Assembly (NCBI GenBank): GCA_945952045.1
Contig: CAMFHE010000022.1
Coordinates: forward strand, 30,708-94,707
Length of the DNA stretch: 64,000 nucleotides
Direction of reading: 5' to 3'
Source of the DNA: an uncultured Rhizobium sp.
GTDB taxonomy: Bacteria; Pseudomonadota; Alphaproteobacteria; Rhizobiales; Rhizobiaceae
Position numbers and translations under genes: made by a program. Of the stretch, positions 9,918-20,038 are shown piece by piece (the stretch's first letter is position 1; the number at the start of each line of letters is the position of its first letter). Below the pieces are notes generated by a model. The model was not told where the DNA came from, did not search any database, and saw nothing but the letters and a program-made list of their open reading frames with translations.

Positions 9918-10097
9918 GATTGGACCTTCAATTTCCGAAGAGAGTGAGTCAACATTGCGCCGAGGCCACTTTGGCGCACGACAACTTGGCTTTGGGACGA
10001 TCCGATACCAAGCGCAAGCGCAAACGCAATTTTTCCCCTCCTCGCTGACCGAACGGCGTTTTCAACGAACCCTGGCGCTGCCACGGAACGAGCAGAC

Positions 10098-10340
10098 TTA
10101 CCGCTCCCCTATCTTTTTCACCGAGAAAAGCAGGCTTCCAGCGTAGAGAGGCTTCTCGCCTTGGCGATGGACTGCGACGGAGACGCGGCCGTGACAATCG
10201 ATCCTGGCGATGCCGGCTGCGACCGCGACCATCATTTCTGCTGCTTCCTGCATCACTTCGCCTTCTGTCGCCAGGTCCATGCCGTCCTCGTCAAGGGTGA
10301 CGTCATTGCCTCTCGTCAGGTCAAAATAATATCGATCCAT
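10098..10340 (-). CDS. DUF6894 family small protein
   Basis: The 80-residue product has the DUF6894 pattern: MDRYYFDLTRGNDVTLDEDG at the start, then DLATEGEVMQEAAEMMV and a C-terminal strand region with VHRQGEKPLY. The family is common in Rhizobiales and has no assigned function. A GGAGGGG Shine-Dalgarno lies six bases before the ATG, which fixes the start. It stands alone between serA and the glycine-zipper gene, on the same strand as both. Confidence 0.85.
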   Translation of the reverse strand: MDRYYFDLTRGNDVTLDEDGMDLATEGEVMQEAAEMMVAVAAGIARIDCHGRVSVAVHRQGEKPLYAGSLLFSVKKIGER

Positions 10341-10480
10341 AGCCGCCCCTCCATCCGAACGGAAATCAAACTGCGCCGGGGCGAAAATGTTCTCTTTCGG
10401 GAATGGGCATAATCAAATCATAGGCATGTAGCCGACGCATGCCGGCGTTCGGCGGTCTCTCTTGCCTGCTCAACGCGAAA

Positions 10481-10510
10481 CCCCGCGAAAGCCTCCGGGC
10501 CTTCGCGGGG
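10481..10510 (-). terminator. hairpin terminator after the glycine-zipper gene
   Basis: CCCCGCGAAAG at 10481-10491 pairs with CTTCGCGGGG at 10501-10510 with one bulge. It lies just past the minus-strand stop at 10522. On the minus strand it is followed by a short TTTCG tract, so termination strength is uncertain. Confidence 0.6.
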
Positions 10511-10521
10511 GGGCTTTGGTC

Positions 10522-10770
10522 TCAGCAGCGATCTTCGTAGCGGCGTCCGTAGCGGTCGCGGTAGATGCATCGCCCTGGTTCGCCGGCCTGCCCGATGAGC
10601 GCGCCGGTTGCGCCGCCCGCAGCGGCGCCGACGGCAGCGCCGCGCAAATCGCCCGTGACCGCACCACCGATCACCGCACCGGATACGGCGCCGATGGCCG
10701 CAGCCTTTTCGGTCTTGGAGCAGGATGCCAGCATCAGGACCGCCGCAGCCGCAAGAATGAGTTTTGTCAT
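10522..10770 (-). CDS. glycine-zipper outer-membrane-type lipoprotein
   Basis: The product is about 82 residues. A lipoprotein signal ends in the lipobox LASC (LAAAAVLMLASCSKTEK), so Cys would be lipidated. A glycine-zipper block follows (AIGAVSGAVIGGAVTGDLRG, then GAAAGGATGALIG), ending in a basic Cys-containing tail (CIYRDRYGRRYEDRC). Glycine-zipper lipoproteins of the Rick_17kDa/OsmB kind sit in the outer membrane and often respond to envelope stress. The ATG at 10770 is preferred because AGGA lies upstream; 10782 is possible. An 8-bp inverted repeat (10797-10804 with 10810-10817) lies in the leader, and a motif shared with the RND operon lies at 10841. Confidence 0.8.
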   Translation of the reverse strand: MTKLILAAAAVLMLASCSKTEKAAAIGAVSGAVIGGAVTGDLRGAAVGAAAGGATGALIGQAGEPGRCIYRDRYGRRYEDRC

Positions 10771-10840
10771 GACCTTCCTCATGTGTTTTTCGACATGCGG
10801 CCGGTCATGCCGGCCGCCAGGAAGGTCTGAAGCGGCGACG

Positions 10841-10855
10841 TTGCGACAACATTGC
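10841..10855 (-). promoter_or_regulatory. 15-bp motif shared with the RND operon upstream region
   Basis: TTGCGACAACATTGC (GCAATGTTGTCGCAA on the minus strand) lies about 70 bases before the glycine-zipper gene. The identical 15-mer occurs at 15228-15242 upstream of the RND adaptor gene, in the same orientation relative to its gene. The GCAA repeats are spaced 11 bp apart, a layout typical of OmpR-family sites. Confidence 0.45.
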
Positions 10856-10886
10856 CGCTGTCCCGACGACTGCGGATAATCGTCCG

Positions 10887-13800
10887 TCAGGTGGATTTTT
10901 CGGCGGCGCGGCTGTCGGGACCTTTCGGAAACAGCGACGCCACACGGCGGCTGAAGCCATCGAGATAGGTCAGAACGACGGGCACGAAGACGAGTGTAAG
11001 CAGCGTCGAGGAGATCAATCCACCGATAACGGCATGCGCCATCGGCGCCCGCGACTCGCCCCCCTCGCCGATGCCGATCGCCATGGGCAGCATGCCGAAG
11101 ATCATCGCAAGCGTCGTCATGACGATGGGTCGCAGACGCACAGCGCCGGCATCGGCCAGACTTTCTTCAAGAGGGTTTCCGGCCCGTCGCTCCTGGTTCG
11201 AATAATCGACGAGGAGGATGGCGTTCTTGGTCACCAGACCCATCAGCATGATGAAACCGATGATCGAGAACATGTTCAGCGTCGATCCCATGACGAGAAG
11301 GCCGATGAGCACCCCGATCAACGACAGAGGCAAGGTCATCATGATGGCGATCGGCTGGATGAACGAGCCGAACTGGGAGGCGAGGATGATGTAGATGAAG
11401 ATCACCGCCAGCGCCAAGGCCTGAACCGCGTAACCGAGGCTTTCCGCCAGGTTCTGCGCATCGCCGCCATAGGAGACGCGGTATCCGGCGGGAATATCCA
11501 TCTTTGCGATCGCCGCATCCAGATCCTGACGCACATCGCCGAGCGGACGACCCTCGACATTGCTGGAAATACGAATTTCGCGCGACAGATCCTTGCGGGA
11601 AATCGCATCCGGCGCCGTACTTTCGACGACATCGGCGACCTGATCGAGAAGCACGGTAATCGGCTTGCCGTTCTCGTCCGTCCGGTTCGTCGAAATCGTC
11701 AGGTTGCGCAACTGCGCAGCGTCGCGGCGGCCTGTGGCCGGCAGCCGGACCATAACATCGTAGGATTCGCCATCCGGCGCATTCCAGACGGAGACGGCAT
11801 CGCCCGCTACAAGCGGCCGGAGCGTATCGCCGATCATCGCGATCGACACGCCAAGATCGCTTGCCGCTTCGCGCCGCACCTTGACCGCCAGCGTCGGGCG
11901 CTGGTTTTCGATCGAGGATTCCACTTCCGTCGCGCCGGCGATCTTCGAAAGCGCAGTGGTGATCTCGTCGGATATCTTGCGAAGCTGCTCGTCGCCGTCG
12001 CCGAGAATGGAAAGCTGCAGCGGCTTAGCCGTCGCGCCCGCTTCCGACTGGCTGACCGAAACTTTTAGCCCGGCAACCGCCGCAAGGCGTTGACGGATCG
12101 GCTCGAGCGCTGCCGAAGTCGTCACTTCGCGTTCGTCGTTTGCGACAAGCTGGACGGCGACGACCGCCTGATTGAAGCCGCGCGCGCCGCTGGCATTGAT
12201 GGTCGAATAAAGCGTATCGACATAGTCGAATTCGCGCAGCGCCTTTTCCACCTGCCCCACCTTGGCCGCCATATAGTCCAGCGAGGCGCCCTGATTGGCT
12301 TCCAGCGAAACCGAAACCTCCCCCTGATCGGCCGGCGGCAGGAATTCGGTGCCGATTTTCGGCACGAGCATCAGGCTTGCGACGAACATGGCGACAACGA
12401 CAGCGATCGTCGTCTTGCGATGGGCAAACGTCCAGTGGATCAACGCCCGATACCGGCCTGCAAGCCTTTCGAACCAAAGATCGAAACGCTGGATCAGCCT
12501 GCCGAGCGGCCCGCGCTTCCCATCCTTTTCCGAATGCGGATCATACCAGACGCTTGAGAGCATCGGATCCAGAGTGAAGGAAACGAACAGCGAAATCAGC
12601 ACCGCCACGGCGACGGTCACCCCGAACTGAAGGAAGAAGCGGCCGATCAAGCCACCCATGAAGGCGACGGGCAGGAAGACGGCGACGATGCAAAGCGTGG
12701 TTGCCAGCACCGCGAGGCCGATCTCGTTCGTGCCGTCGAGGGCGGCGCGCACATGGCCCTTGCCCATGTGCAGATGCCGCGTGATGTTTTCGCGAACAAC
12801 GATGGCGTCGTCGATCAGGATGCCGATAGAGAGCGACAGGGCCATGAGCGTCATGGTATTGAGTGTGAAGCCCAGCGCATGGATGACCGCGAACGTGCCG
12901 ATGACCGAGATCGGCAGGGTCAGGCCGGTGATCACGGTCGAGCGCCAGGAATTCAGGAACAGGAAGACGATGACGACGGTGAGCACGCCGCCTTCGATCA
13001 ATGTTCTCTGGACTTCGGAAACCTGCGCGGCAATGGCGCGTGAATTGTCGCGGGTGATGGTGAGTTCGATGCCCTCCGGTTTGAGTTCGGTGTTCAGCGC
13101 ATCGATTTCCTTGCGCAGATCGCCGGCAACCGCAACGGTGTTGGCCCCCTGAACCTTGACGATATCCATGCCGAGCGATGGCACGCCTTGATAGGTGGCG
13201 CGGCTGGTGACCTCCGCGCCGGTATCCAGAACCGTCGCCACATCGGAAAGATAGACTGGATAACCGGCGCTCTGGGCGACGATGATGCTGTTGAACCCGG
13301 CGGCATCCTCGATCCGACCCTCCACGGTGACGATCCGCTGGTTGATGCCGGAAATCAGCGTGCCGGCGGCGCGGTCCTGATTCTCGCGCCGGATGGCATC
13401 CATGACCGAGGCGACGCCGACGCCATAGGCCTCCAGCCTGTCGGGATCGACGACGATCAGCATCTGCCTTTCGCTGCCGCCGACCAGCGTGATCTGGCCG
13501 ACGCCGGAAATCACACTCAAACGGCTGGTGATGACGCGATCGGCAAGCGTGGTGATCTCGGATAGCGAGCGTGTCGGCGACGATACCGCCAGAGAGAGGA
13601 TCGGTGCGTCTTCCGGATTGAAGCGGGTGACCTGAGGGGTATCGACGCCATCCGGGAAGCCTGCCTCCAGCCGCGCGACCCTGTCGCGAACCTCCTGTGC
13701 GGCTGCCTGGGAATCGACGTCGAGCTCGAACTGCACGACCAGGACGGCGCGGCCCTCGTAGGATTCGGAGGTGATCGTATCGATGCCGCCGATGGTGTTG

Positions 13801-14012
13801 AGCGCCGACTCGATCGGCCGCGCGACCTCGCTTTCGACGGTTTCCGGCGAAGCGCCGGTATAGCCGGCGGTGACCACCACGATGGGCAGATCCGTTTCAG
13901 GAAACTGATCGATGCCAAGGCGGCTGAAGGAAAAGAGGCCGATGACCAGAACGGTCACCATCATCATGGTGGCGAAGACGGGGTGGTTGACGGAGATGCG
14001 GGTCAGAAACAT
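10887..14012 (-). CDS. RND (HAE1-type) efflux pump inner-membrane subunit
   Basis: From the ATG at 14012 the protein has 1041 residues, the usual AcrB/MexB-family length. [19 protein letters not shown] begins the first membrane helix, followed by the large periplasmic loop. The central helices carry the proton-relay motif region ([17 protein letters not shown]), then comes the second periplasmic loop ([19 protein letters not shown]), and the C-terminal helices contain [16 protein letters not shown]. It exports hydrophobic or amphiphilic compounds by proton antiport with the adaptor encoded upstream. The adaptor stop lies four bases before this start. No outer-membrane channel gene is nearby. 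The substrate is unknown. Confidence 0.93.
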   Translation of the reverse strand: MFLTRISVNHPVFATMMMVTVLVIGLFSFSRLGIDQFPETDLPIVVVTAGYTGASPETVESEVARPIESALNTIGGIDTITSESYEGRAVLVVQFELDVDSQAAAQEVRDRVARLEAGFPDGVDTPQVTRFNPEDAPILSLAVSSPTRSLSEITTLADRVITSRLSVISGVGQITLVGGSERQMLIVVDPDRLEAYGVGVASVMDAIRRENQDRAAGTLISGINQRIVTVEGRIEDAAGFNSIIVAQSAGYPVYLSDVATVLDTGAEVTSRATYQGVPSLGMDIVKVQGANTVAVAGDLRKEIDALNTELKPEGIELTITRDNSRAIAAQVSEVQRTLIEGGVLTVVIVFLFLNSWRSTVITGLTLPISVIGTFAVIHALGFTLNTMTLMALSLSIGILIDDAIVVRENITRHLHMGKGHVRAALDGTNEIGLAVLATTLCIVAVFLPVAFMGGLIGRFFLQFGVTVAVAVLISLFVSFTLDPMLSSVWYDPHSEKDGKRGPLGRLIQRFDLWFERLAGRYRALIHWTFAHRKTTIAVVVAMFVASLMLVPKIGTEFLPPADQGEVSVSLEANQGASLDYMAAKVGQVEKALREFDYVDTLYSTINASGARGFNQAVVAVQLVANDEREVTTSAALEPIRQRLAAVAGLKVSVSQSEAGATAKPLQLSILGDGDEQLRKISDEITTALSKIAGATEVESSIENQRPTLAVKVRREAASDLGVSIAMIGDTLRPLVAGDAVSVWNAPDGESYDVMVRLPATGRRDAAQLRNLTISTNRTDENGKPITVLLDQVADVVESTAPDAISRKDLSREIRISSNVEGRPLGDVRQDLDAAIAKMDIPAGYRVSYGGDAQNLAESLGYAVQALALAVIFIYIILASQFGSFIQPIAIMMTLPLSLIGVLIGLLVMGSTLNMFSIIGFIMLMGLVTKNAILLVDYSNQERRAGNPLEESLADAGAVRLRPIVMTTLAMIFGMLPMAIGIGEGGESRAPMAHAVIGGLISSTLLTLVFVPVVLTYLDGFSRRVASLFPKGPDSRAAEKST

Positions 14013-14016
14013 CGAT

Positions 14017-15108
14017 TTACTGCCCTTCCACGCTGACTGGCGTATCGGCGACAAGCTGCGGCAGCGGCGCGGACACGACGACATCGCCGGAGGCCAGACC
14101 GCCGATCTCGACCAGATCCTGATCGCTCCACGTCGTCCCGAGCGACACGTCCTGACGCCGCAGATAGCCGCCTTCGACCTTCAGCACGAAGGCGCCGGCG
14201 CTGTCATGGCGCACTGCCGATGTCGGCAGCGCGACGATGCTTTGTTGTTGGTCGATCCGCAGGATGCCGGTGGTGAACATGCCGCCCTTGAGCAGCAGAT
14301 CGTCGTTCTCGATGGTGATGAAGACACGCACCGCCCGCGATCCCGCCACCGCCGTCGGCGCGATGCGGGTTACCTTTCCGGCAAATTTTCGGTCCGAGAA
14401 ACCTTCGACCGTGAGATCGACGGGCTGACCGATGCGCACGCGCGGAATGCGGCTTGTCGGCACGCCCGCATCGACCTCCATCCGCTTGAGATCGACGATG
14501 GTGAGAAGCTCGCCATTGACCGGAACCGTTTGCCCCTGCTCGACGGGACGGGCGGAGACCACGCCGTCGAAGGCAGCGTGCACCTGCGCATCGCCAAGCG
14601 CCCGCTCGGCATCGGCCACGGCCGCCTGCTTGGCCCGCAGCTGCGCCTTGAGATTGAGAACATTCGCGTTTGCTTCCAGCCGCATTGCCTCGGAGGCGGC
14701 GCCGGTGTCGCGCAGACTGACATTGCGCTTGAGGACGTTTTCGGCGAGTTCGAGCTGGGCCTCGACGGCTTCGACCTCGGCGCTGCGCGCCGTCAGGGCC
14801 GACGCCAGCCCTTCCGTATCGATGCGCACGAGGAGATCGCCGTTTCTGACGATATCGCCGACCTGAACAGGCAGCTCGACGATTGTGCCGGCAACCCGCG
14901 CCGTCAGGCTTGTGCGCCTGATCGGCGTCAACGAGCCGGAAATGCGCACCTCGCTGCCCATGTTGCGCAAGGCGACGGTGGTGACGTCGACACTGGCCAG
15001 TTCCACCTTGCCCGCAACCGGCGATGACGTTTGCGCAATCGCCTGGGGCACAATTCCGACCGGCGGGATCATAAGTGCCAGGAGGATGGCTGCTCCGGTT
15101 CTATTCAT
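14017..15108 (-). CDS. RND efflux periplasmic adaptor (membrane fusion protein)
   Basis: The 363-residue product starts with a signal peptide ([21 protein letters not shown]). A lipoyl/barrel-sandwich half ([20 protein letters not shown]) precedes an alpha-helical hairpin (about residues 100-165) and the second lipoyl half ([20 protein letters not shown]). Beta-barrel and membrane-proximal domains complete the protein. It would link the RND subunit to an outer-membrane channel. It is the first gene of the operon and is divergent from the OmpR-type regulator at 15405, which probably controls it. Confidence 0.92.
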   Translation of the reverse strand: MNRTGAAILLALMIPPVGIVPQAIAQTSSPVAGKVELASVDVTTVALRNMGSEVRISGSLTPIRRTSLTARVAGTIVELPVQVGDIVRNGDLLVRIDTEGLASALTARSAEVEAVEAQLELAENVLKRNVSLRDTGAASEAMRLEANANVLNLKAQLRAKQAAVADAERALGDAQVHAAFDGVVSARPVEQGQTVPVNGELLTIVDLKRMEVDAGVPTSRIPRVRIGQPVDLTVEGFSDRKFAGKVTRIAPTAVAGSRAVRVFITIENDDLLLKGGMFTTGILRIDQQQSIVALPTSAVRHDSAGAFVLKVEGGYLRRQDVSLGTTWSDQDLVEIGGLASGDVVVSAPLPQLVADTPVSVEGQ

Positions 15109-15227
15109 TCAGGGCTCCAGTGCGGATTGCGGTTCTCGATCGGGAAATATCTAACGGCGAACACGCCGCCTGCCAGATGTAGAACGGGCTCCGTCGATGA
15201 TCGGAGCGGTAGACTGACGACATCACA

Positions 15228-15242
15228 TTGCGACAACATTGC
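15228..15242 (-). promoter_or_regulatory. candidate response-regulator site upstream of the RND operon
   Basis: On the minus strand this reads GCAATGTTGTCGCAA followed by TGT, a perfect GCAATGT-N4-GCAATGT direct repeat with 11-bp period. It lies 120 bases before the adaptor start and 163 bases before the divergent response regulator. The same 15-mer recurs at 10841. The link to the adjacent OmpR-type regulator is inference. Confidence 0.45.
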
Positions 15243-15404
15243 AGGCCACGAAACATCCCCGCTAATTTTCAAAAGCCGTGGTGATTTCAGGAAAATGTAT
15301 GAAATACTGATACTTATGATATTTTCTTGTTGATTTCACTGCCGTGTTCCAAGCTTTATCCCATGATCGGACGGGGCAGGATCCGGCGCGACGGAGGACA
15401 CGGG

Positions 15405-16079
15405 ATGCGTTTGCTACTGGTGGAAGACGAGCCCGAAATGGCCGTGGCGATCATTGGCATTCTCGCCAGACACGGCAATATCGTCGATCACGTCCCGACC
15501 ATCGAACAGGGGCGCGAGGCCCTGAAAGCCGGCGTTCATGAAGTCGTCCTCCTCGACCGGCAATTGCCCGATGGCAACGGAATGACGCTGCTGACGGAGA
15601 TGCGTCGGCGCGGCGACACGACGCCCGTCATCATGCTGACGGCGCATGACACGTCGAAAGATCGCATAGAAGGCCTCGACGAAGGCGCGGACGACTATAT
15701 CGGCAAGCCCTTCGTCGCCGACGAACTGCTTGCAAGGATCAGAGCGGCTGGCCGGCGCGCCGCCACCTATTCAGAGACAGTGGCATCGGTCGGAAACCTC
15801 TCCATGGATACGACGACGCTCCAGCTTTTCGTTGGCGGCGGCATGGTCGAACTGCCGAGACGCGAAGCCCTGGCGCTGCAAATCCTGATCCGGCGCGCGG
15901 GGCGCACGGTGATGCGGTCGACGCTGGAGGAAGCTGTTTACGGCTTCGACGACGAGATACAATCGAATGCGCTGGATAGCCACATATCTCGCCTGAGGAA
16001 GCGGCTTGCAGATGCCGGCGCCGAGGCAACGATTTATACCGTTCGCGGGGTGGGCTATATTCTCAAGGCGGCGGAATGA
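15405..16079 (+). CDS. OmpR-family response regulator
   Basis: The 224-residue product has a receiver domain (MRLLLVEDEPEMAV start, phospho-Asp in VVLLDRQLPDGNGM, Thr in VIMLTAHD, Lys in YIGKPFVADEL). A winged-helix Trans_reg_C domain follows, with recognition elements EIQSNALDSHISRLRKRLAD and the wing IYTVRGVGYIL. A GGAGG Shine-Dalgarno at 15393-15397 sets the ATG at 15405; the longer frame from 15327 lacks such a site. It overlaps the kinase gene by four bases (ATGA) and is divergent from the RND operon, its likely target. Confidence 0.93.
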   Translation: MRLLLVEDEPEMAVAIIGILARHGNIVDHVPTIEQGREALKAGVHEVVLLDRQLPDGNGMTLLTEMRRRGDTTPVIMLTAHDTSKDRIEGLDEGADDYIGKPFVADELLARIRAAGRRAATYSETVASVGNLSMDTTTLQLFVGGGMVELPRREALALQILIRRAGRTVMRSTLEEAVYGFDDEIQSNALDSHISRLRKRLADAGAEATIYTVRGVGYILKAAE

Positions 16080-17422
16080 AATATCTCTTCAAGCGACGAT
16101 CCCTCAAATGGCGTCTGGTGTCCCGCTTTTCCCTGGCGCTGGCCGCGATGATGGCCGTGTTCTACATCGGCCTGATCGCCCTGATCGTCGCGGAAACGTC
16201 GGATGCGACGCCTGTCGACGATACGATCAAGGCCGAAATCGCCGAGTCCATAACCCGTGATGGCGACATGTTGCGGATCGTGCCGACGGACATGGTCCGC
16301 AAGGCGATGCATGACTATCCGGGTTTCTGGCTTGTCGCCAGAGATGCGCAAGGCAGGGAAGCGAGGCTCGGGCAGGCGCCCGCCGGTCTGCAATCCGTCC
16401 TGTCCGATCTCGGAGAAATCAGCGCGCTCGACATCCGCGTCAGCAAGGATGCGCCGATGACGGCCATGCTGGTGATGCTGGAGACGAAAGGTGGGCCTGT
16501 GAAGGCCGTCTATGGCGGGAAATCCGCGCCGGGCTCCGTTCTAGAATACCTGATCCGCACGCTTCACGTCATCTATCTTCCGACGACGCTCATTCCCCTT
16601 ATTCTTGCCTTCATCATCATCCCTCTCGTCGTCAACAGCTCGCTCAAGGGCATGAAACGCATCACGGCGCTCGCCAGCCAGATCGATGTCAACAAGCCAG
16701 GCGTCCGCCTGCCGACCGACGATGTCGTCGAGGAAATCGCGCCACTGGTGGCGACGATCAACACCGCGCTGGCGCGCGTCGACAGCGATGTGTCTGCCAG
16801 GGAGCGGTTTCTCTCGGATGCGGCGCATGAACTGCGAACGCCGATCGCCATCCTGCGAACCAGGCTCGAAGGTTATGCCGACACCCAGGAAAACCGGCGA
16901 CTTTTGCTCGACGTCTCGCGCATCGGCGCGGTCGCCGAGCAATTGCTGGACATCCAGCGCTTCGCTATCGTGCCGGCCTTCATCGATGTCGATCTCGTGG
17001 GCATTTGCCGGCAGGTCGTGGCCGACCTCGCGCCGCTTGCCATCAATGCAGGCTACGATCTCGCCTTCGAGACCGATGAACGCGCTGTCATTGCAAAGGC
17101 AGATCGCCTCTCCATCGAACGGGCCGTGTCGAACCTCGTGCGCAATTCCATCCAGCACGCCGGGGGTCACGGGCAGATCACCGTGACACTCCTGCGAGAC
17201 GCCACCATCGAGGTTTCCGACGAGGGCGAAGGCATACTGTCAGATGAAAGCGAGAAGATCTTCGAGCCGTTCTTCCGCAGCAAGCCCCAGTCCACCGGTG
17301 CCGGACTGGGCTTGAGCCTCGTCCGCCAGATCGCTCGCCTCCATGGAGGAGACGCAACCGCCCTGCCCGCTGACAGAGGTGCACTGTTTCGCCTGACGCT
17401 TGGAAAACCGGCCGATGGGTGA
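16076..17422 (+). CDS. sensor histidine kinase partner of the OmpR-type regulator
   Basis: The 448-residue product has a first membrane helix (FSLALAAMMAVFYIGLIALIV) and a periplasmic sensor of about 120 residues. A second helix (TTLIPLILAFIIIPLVVN) leads into HAMP, then HisKA with the phospho-His in DAAHELRTPIAIL. The HATPase domain has the N box (NLVRNSIQHA), DEGEGIL, and GAGLGLSLVRQIA. All catalytic boxes are intact. Translation is coupled to the regulator by the ATGA overlap. The signal is unknown; an envelope or drug signal would fit the adjacent RND pump. Confidence 0.92.
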   Translation: MKYLFKRRSLKWRLVSRFSLALAAMMAVFYIGLIALIVAETSDATPVDDTIKAEIAESITRDGDMLRIVPTDMVRKAMHDYPGFWLVARDAQGREARLGQAPAGLQSVLSDLGEISALDIRVSKDAPMTAMLVMLETKGGPVKAVYGGKSAPGSVLEYLIRTLHVIYLPTTLIPLILAFIIIPLVVNSSLKGMKRITALASQIDVNKPGVRLPTDDVVEEIAPLVATINTALARVDSDVSARERFLSDAAHELRTPIAILRTRLEGYADTQENRRLLLDVSRIGAVAEQLLDIQRFAIVPAFIDVDLVGICRQVVADLAPLAINAGYDLAFETDERAVIAKADRLSIERAVSNLVRNSIQHAGGHGQITVTLLRDATIEVSDEGEGILSDESEKIFEPFFRSKPQSTGAGLGLSLVRQIARLHGGDATALPADRGALFRLTLGKPADG

Positions 17423-17513
17423 GCTTGCCTGGCCCGAGAGGCAAATCCTGCAAAACGCTTTTCATGTGAATAAAATTATGAAATAGTCTCCCTCAACTGG
17501 AGGGAGCCCATTC

Positions 17514-18365
17514 ATGCGCAAAGTCGGCGGACACGGTCATAAGCTTTCCTACTACGATTTTGGGCATACGACGGTTTATGCCTCGCGCTTCGATCAACGC
17601 TTCCCCTATTGCGCTTATGTTCCCGACGATTATGAAGAAGATGGCGAAAAGACCTATCCGCTAGCGGTTATTGTCCACGGCACGGAGCGCGGCATGCTCG
17701 CCTACCGCGATGCCTTTGCCGATTTTGCCGAGGCTAATGGCGTCATCGTTCTTTGCCCGCTCTTTCCGGCCAACATCTGCTTTCCGGGTGATCTTTCGTC
17801 TTACAAAATGCTGAGAGTAGGCGATCTGCATTACGATGCGGTTATGCTGGATATGGTCGCCGAGATGCAGGAGAAATACCGCATCGAAGGCGACCGGGTG
17901 ATGATGTATGGTTTTTCCGGCGGCGGACATTTCACCCATCGGTTTTTCTACCTGCACCCCGAACGCCTTCTCGCCGCCTCGATCGGCGCACCGGGTGTCG
18001 TGACATTGCTCGATTTCGATCACGATTTCTGGGTCGGCGTGCGCGATTTCGAAAAGGTCTTCAACAAAGCGATCGACCTGGAGGCGATGCGCCGGGTCGC
18101 GGTGCAGATGGTGATCGGCGGCGATGACCTCGAAACCTGGGAAATCACCATCAAGCCCGACGATCCCTGGTACATGCCGGGTGCAGAACTCGCCGGCGCC
18201 ACCCGCAACGACCGCTTGCACGCCCTCAAACGCAGCTTCGAGCAACATGGCATCGCTGTGCGTCACGACATCGTGCCGGGCATCGCCCATGACGACAGGG
18301 AACTGATCGGCCAGGTTAAGGACTTCTTTGCAAAAACGCTGGGCGCGAACCGCGCGCGCTCCTGA
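17514..18365 (+). CDS. alpha/beta hydrolase, paralogue of the 20782-21651 gene
   Basis: The 283-residue product has the alpha/beta-hydrolase plan. The oxyanion HG motif is in AVIVHGTERG, the nucleophile Ser135 in MYGFSGGGHFTHRFF, and a C-terminal His in PGIAHDDREL completes a likely triad. There is no signal peptide, so it is cytoplasmic. About half of its residues match the minus-strand hydrolase at 20782, including HPERLL, SIGAPG and DHDFWVGVR. The ABC binding-protein gene begins 33 bases downstream, so the two probably form an operon. It may be an esterase or amidase acting on imported substrate; the substrate is not known. Confidence 0.85.
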   Translation: MRKVGGHGHKLSYYDFGHTTVYASRFDQRFPYCAYVPDDYEEDGEKTYPLAVIVHGTERGMLAYRDAFADFAEANGVIVLCPLFPANICFPGDLSSYKMLRVGDLHYDAVMLDMVAEMQEKYRIEGDRVMMYGFSGGGHFTHRFFYLHPERLLAASIGAPGVVTLLDFDHDFWVGVRDFEKVFNKAIDLEAMRRVAVQMVIGGDDLETWEITIKPDDPWYMPGAELAGATRNDRLHALKRSFEQHGIAVRHDIVPGIAHDDRELIGQVKDFFAKTLGANRARS

Positions 18366-18398
18366 CGACAACAAAGCGGGGAACAATCGGAGACGACC

Positions 18399-19943
18399 AT
18401 GAACCGGATACTCTTGATTTCGACGGCGCTGGCGGCGGGATTGCTGTTTGGCGCCACGGCCCAGGCCAGCACGCTCAACATCCGCATCAATGCCGACATT
18501 CGCGGCATGGAGGGGCTCAACCGCGATGCCAATACCGATACCGTTCTGCATCATATCTTCGAGACCCTGGTCGGGTTTCGCGACGACCTGACCATCGGCC
18601 CGGCGCTGGCCGAAGCCTGGACAGTGTCCGATGACGGTAAGACCTACACCTTTACTCTGCGTGATGGCGCAACTTTCCACAATGGCGACCCGGTGACCTC
18701 GGCTGACGTCAAATGGAACTGGGACCGGCGTGTTGCGGCCGGCGCCGCCTGGTTCTGCAATGTGTTCTTCGACGGCACCCAGGGGCTTAAGGTCGAAGCG
18801 GTCGAAACGCCCGATCCGCGCACCGTCGTCTTCAAGATCAACGAGCCGAATGCGCTGTTTCTCGCCCAGCTTGCCAATATCCAGTGCAATGGCTGGGTTG
18901 CCAGTCCGAAGAATGTCGGCTCCGACGGCAAATGGATCGGCGACAGTGCCATTGGCAGCGGCTCTTTCAAGCTGAAGGAATGGCAGAAAGGCCAATATAT
19001 CACGCTGGAGAAATATGCCGACTACAAACCGCTGAAGGAAAAGGCGAGCGGCTATTCGGGCGATCGGACCGCGCTCGTCGACGAGGCCAAGTTCATGGTC
19101 ATCCCCGATACTTCAGCGGCCGAGACTGCCCTCTTTGCCGGCGAGATCGACGTGCTGCCGAATTTCGAACCACAGCGTATCGAGGAAGCGAAGGGACGCG
19201 GCGTCCAGGTGATGACCAAGCCCGGCCTGTCGCTGACGCCGCTTCTGATCCAGACCAACGATCCGCTGCTGTCGAATGTCAAGCTGCGGCAGGCGATTGC
19301 CCATGCCATCGATTTCAAGCAGATCGCCACGGCACGCACCGCAGGACTTGCAGAATTCAATCCGTCCGGCGTGCCGCAGGCCAGCGCCTTCTTCGATCAG
19401 GATTTCCTGAAATGGCCGGATTACAATCCCGAAACCACCAAGGCGCTTCTCGCCGAGGCTGGCTACAAGGGCGAGACGATCAAGATTCAGACCAATACCC
19501 GATATCAGGGCATGTATGAAAACAGCGTTCTGGTGCAGGCGATGCTGGCAGGCGCCGGCATCAATGCCGAATTGGAAGTGCTGGATTGGGCGGCCCAGCT
19601 CGACAATTATCTGGCCGGCAAGTTCCAGATGCAGTCCTTCGGCTATTCCGCCCGCCTCGATCCCTCGCAATTCTACGGCATCATCATCGGCGACAAAAAG
19701 ACCGATCTGTCAGCGCAATGGGACAATCCCGAGGCCAATCAGCTGTTCCTGAAATCGACGAAGACAACGAGTTTCGAGGAGCGCAAGGCGATCTTCAAGC
19801 AGATCCACGAGTTGATGGCCAAGGATGTGCCGATCCTCGGCATCTACTACGAACCTGTTGTCGCCGGCGTCGGCGCCAAGATCGAAGGCTATGCTGTCTG
19901 GCCGGCCGACAAGGAACGCGCCTGGGGCGTCACGAAGAACTGA
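18399..19943 (+). CDS. ABC transporter substrate-binding protein (oligopeptide/SBP_bac_5 family)
   Basis: The 514-residue product starts with a clear signal peptide (ILLISTALAAGLLFGATAQA, probably cleaved before STLNIR). The family-5 solute-binding pattern follows: ADIRGMEGLNRDANTDTVLHHIFE near the N-terminus, LAEAWTVSDDGKTYTFTLRD, and the late AIAHAIDFKQIA region. It would deliver peptides or similar amides to the permeases encoded at 23311-25082. It sits next to one hydrolase gene on the plus strand, while permeases, ATPase and a second hydrolase lie on the minus strand and converge on it. Confidence 0.93.
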   Translation: MNRILLISTALAAGLLFGATAQASTLNIRINADIRGMEGLNRDANTDTVLHHIFETLVGFRDDLTIGPALAEAWTVSDDGKTYTFTLRDGATFHNGDPVTSADVKWNWDRRVAAGAAWFCNVFFDGTQGLKVEAVETPDPRTVVFKINEPNALFLAQLANIQCNGWVASPKNVGSDGKWIGDSAIGSGSFKLKEWQKGQYITLEKYADYKPLKEKASGYSGDRTALVDEAKFMVIPDTSAAETALFAGEIDVLPNFEPQRIEEAKGRGVQVMTKPGLSLTPLLIQTNDPLLSNVKLRQAIAHAIDFKQIATARTAGLAEFNPSGVPQASAFFDQDFLKWPDYNPETTKALLAEAGYKGETIKIQTNTRYQGMYENSVLVQAMLAGAGINAELEVLDWAAQLDNYLAGKFQMQSFGYSARLDPSQFYGIIIGDKKTDLSAQWDNPEANQLFLKSTKTTSFEERKAIFKQIHELMAKDVPILGIYYEPVVAGVGAKIEGYAVWPADKERAWGVTKN

Positions 19944-19960
19944 TCATCCTTCCATCAATG

Positions 19961-19989
19961 AAAAAGGCGGGTTTTACCCGCCTTTTTTT
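19961..19989. terminator. bidirectional Rho-independent terminator
   Basis: AAAAAGGCGGGTTTTACCCGCCTTTTTTT forms a GGCGGG/CCCGCC stem. It is flanked by A and T tracts, so it can end both the plus-strand binding-protein transcript (stop 19943) and the minus-strand MOSC transcript (stop 20039). Confidence 0.85.
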
Positions 19990-20038
19990 GTCTTTACCGA
20001 GCTTTGGTTCTAGATTGGCAAGGCGGCTCTCGAGCCAG

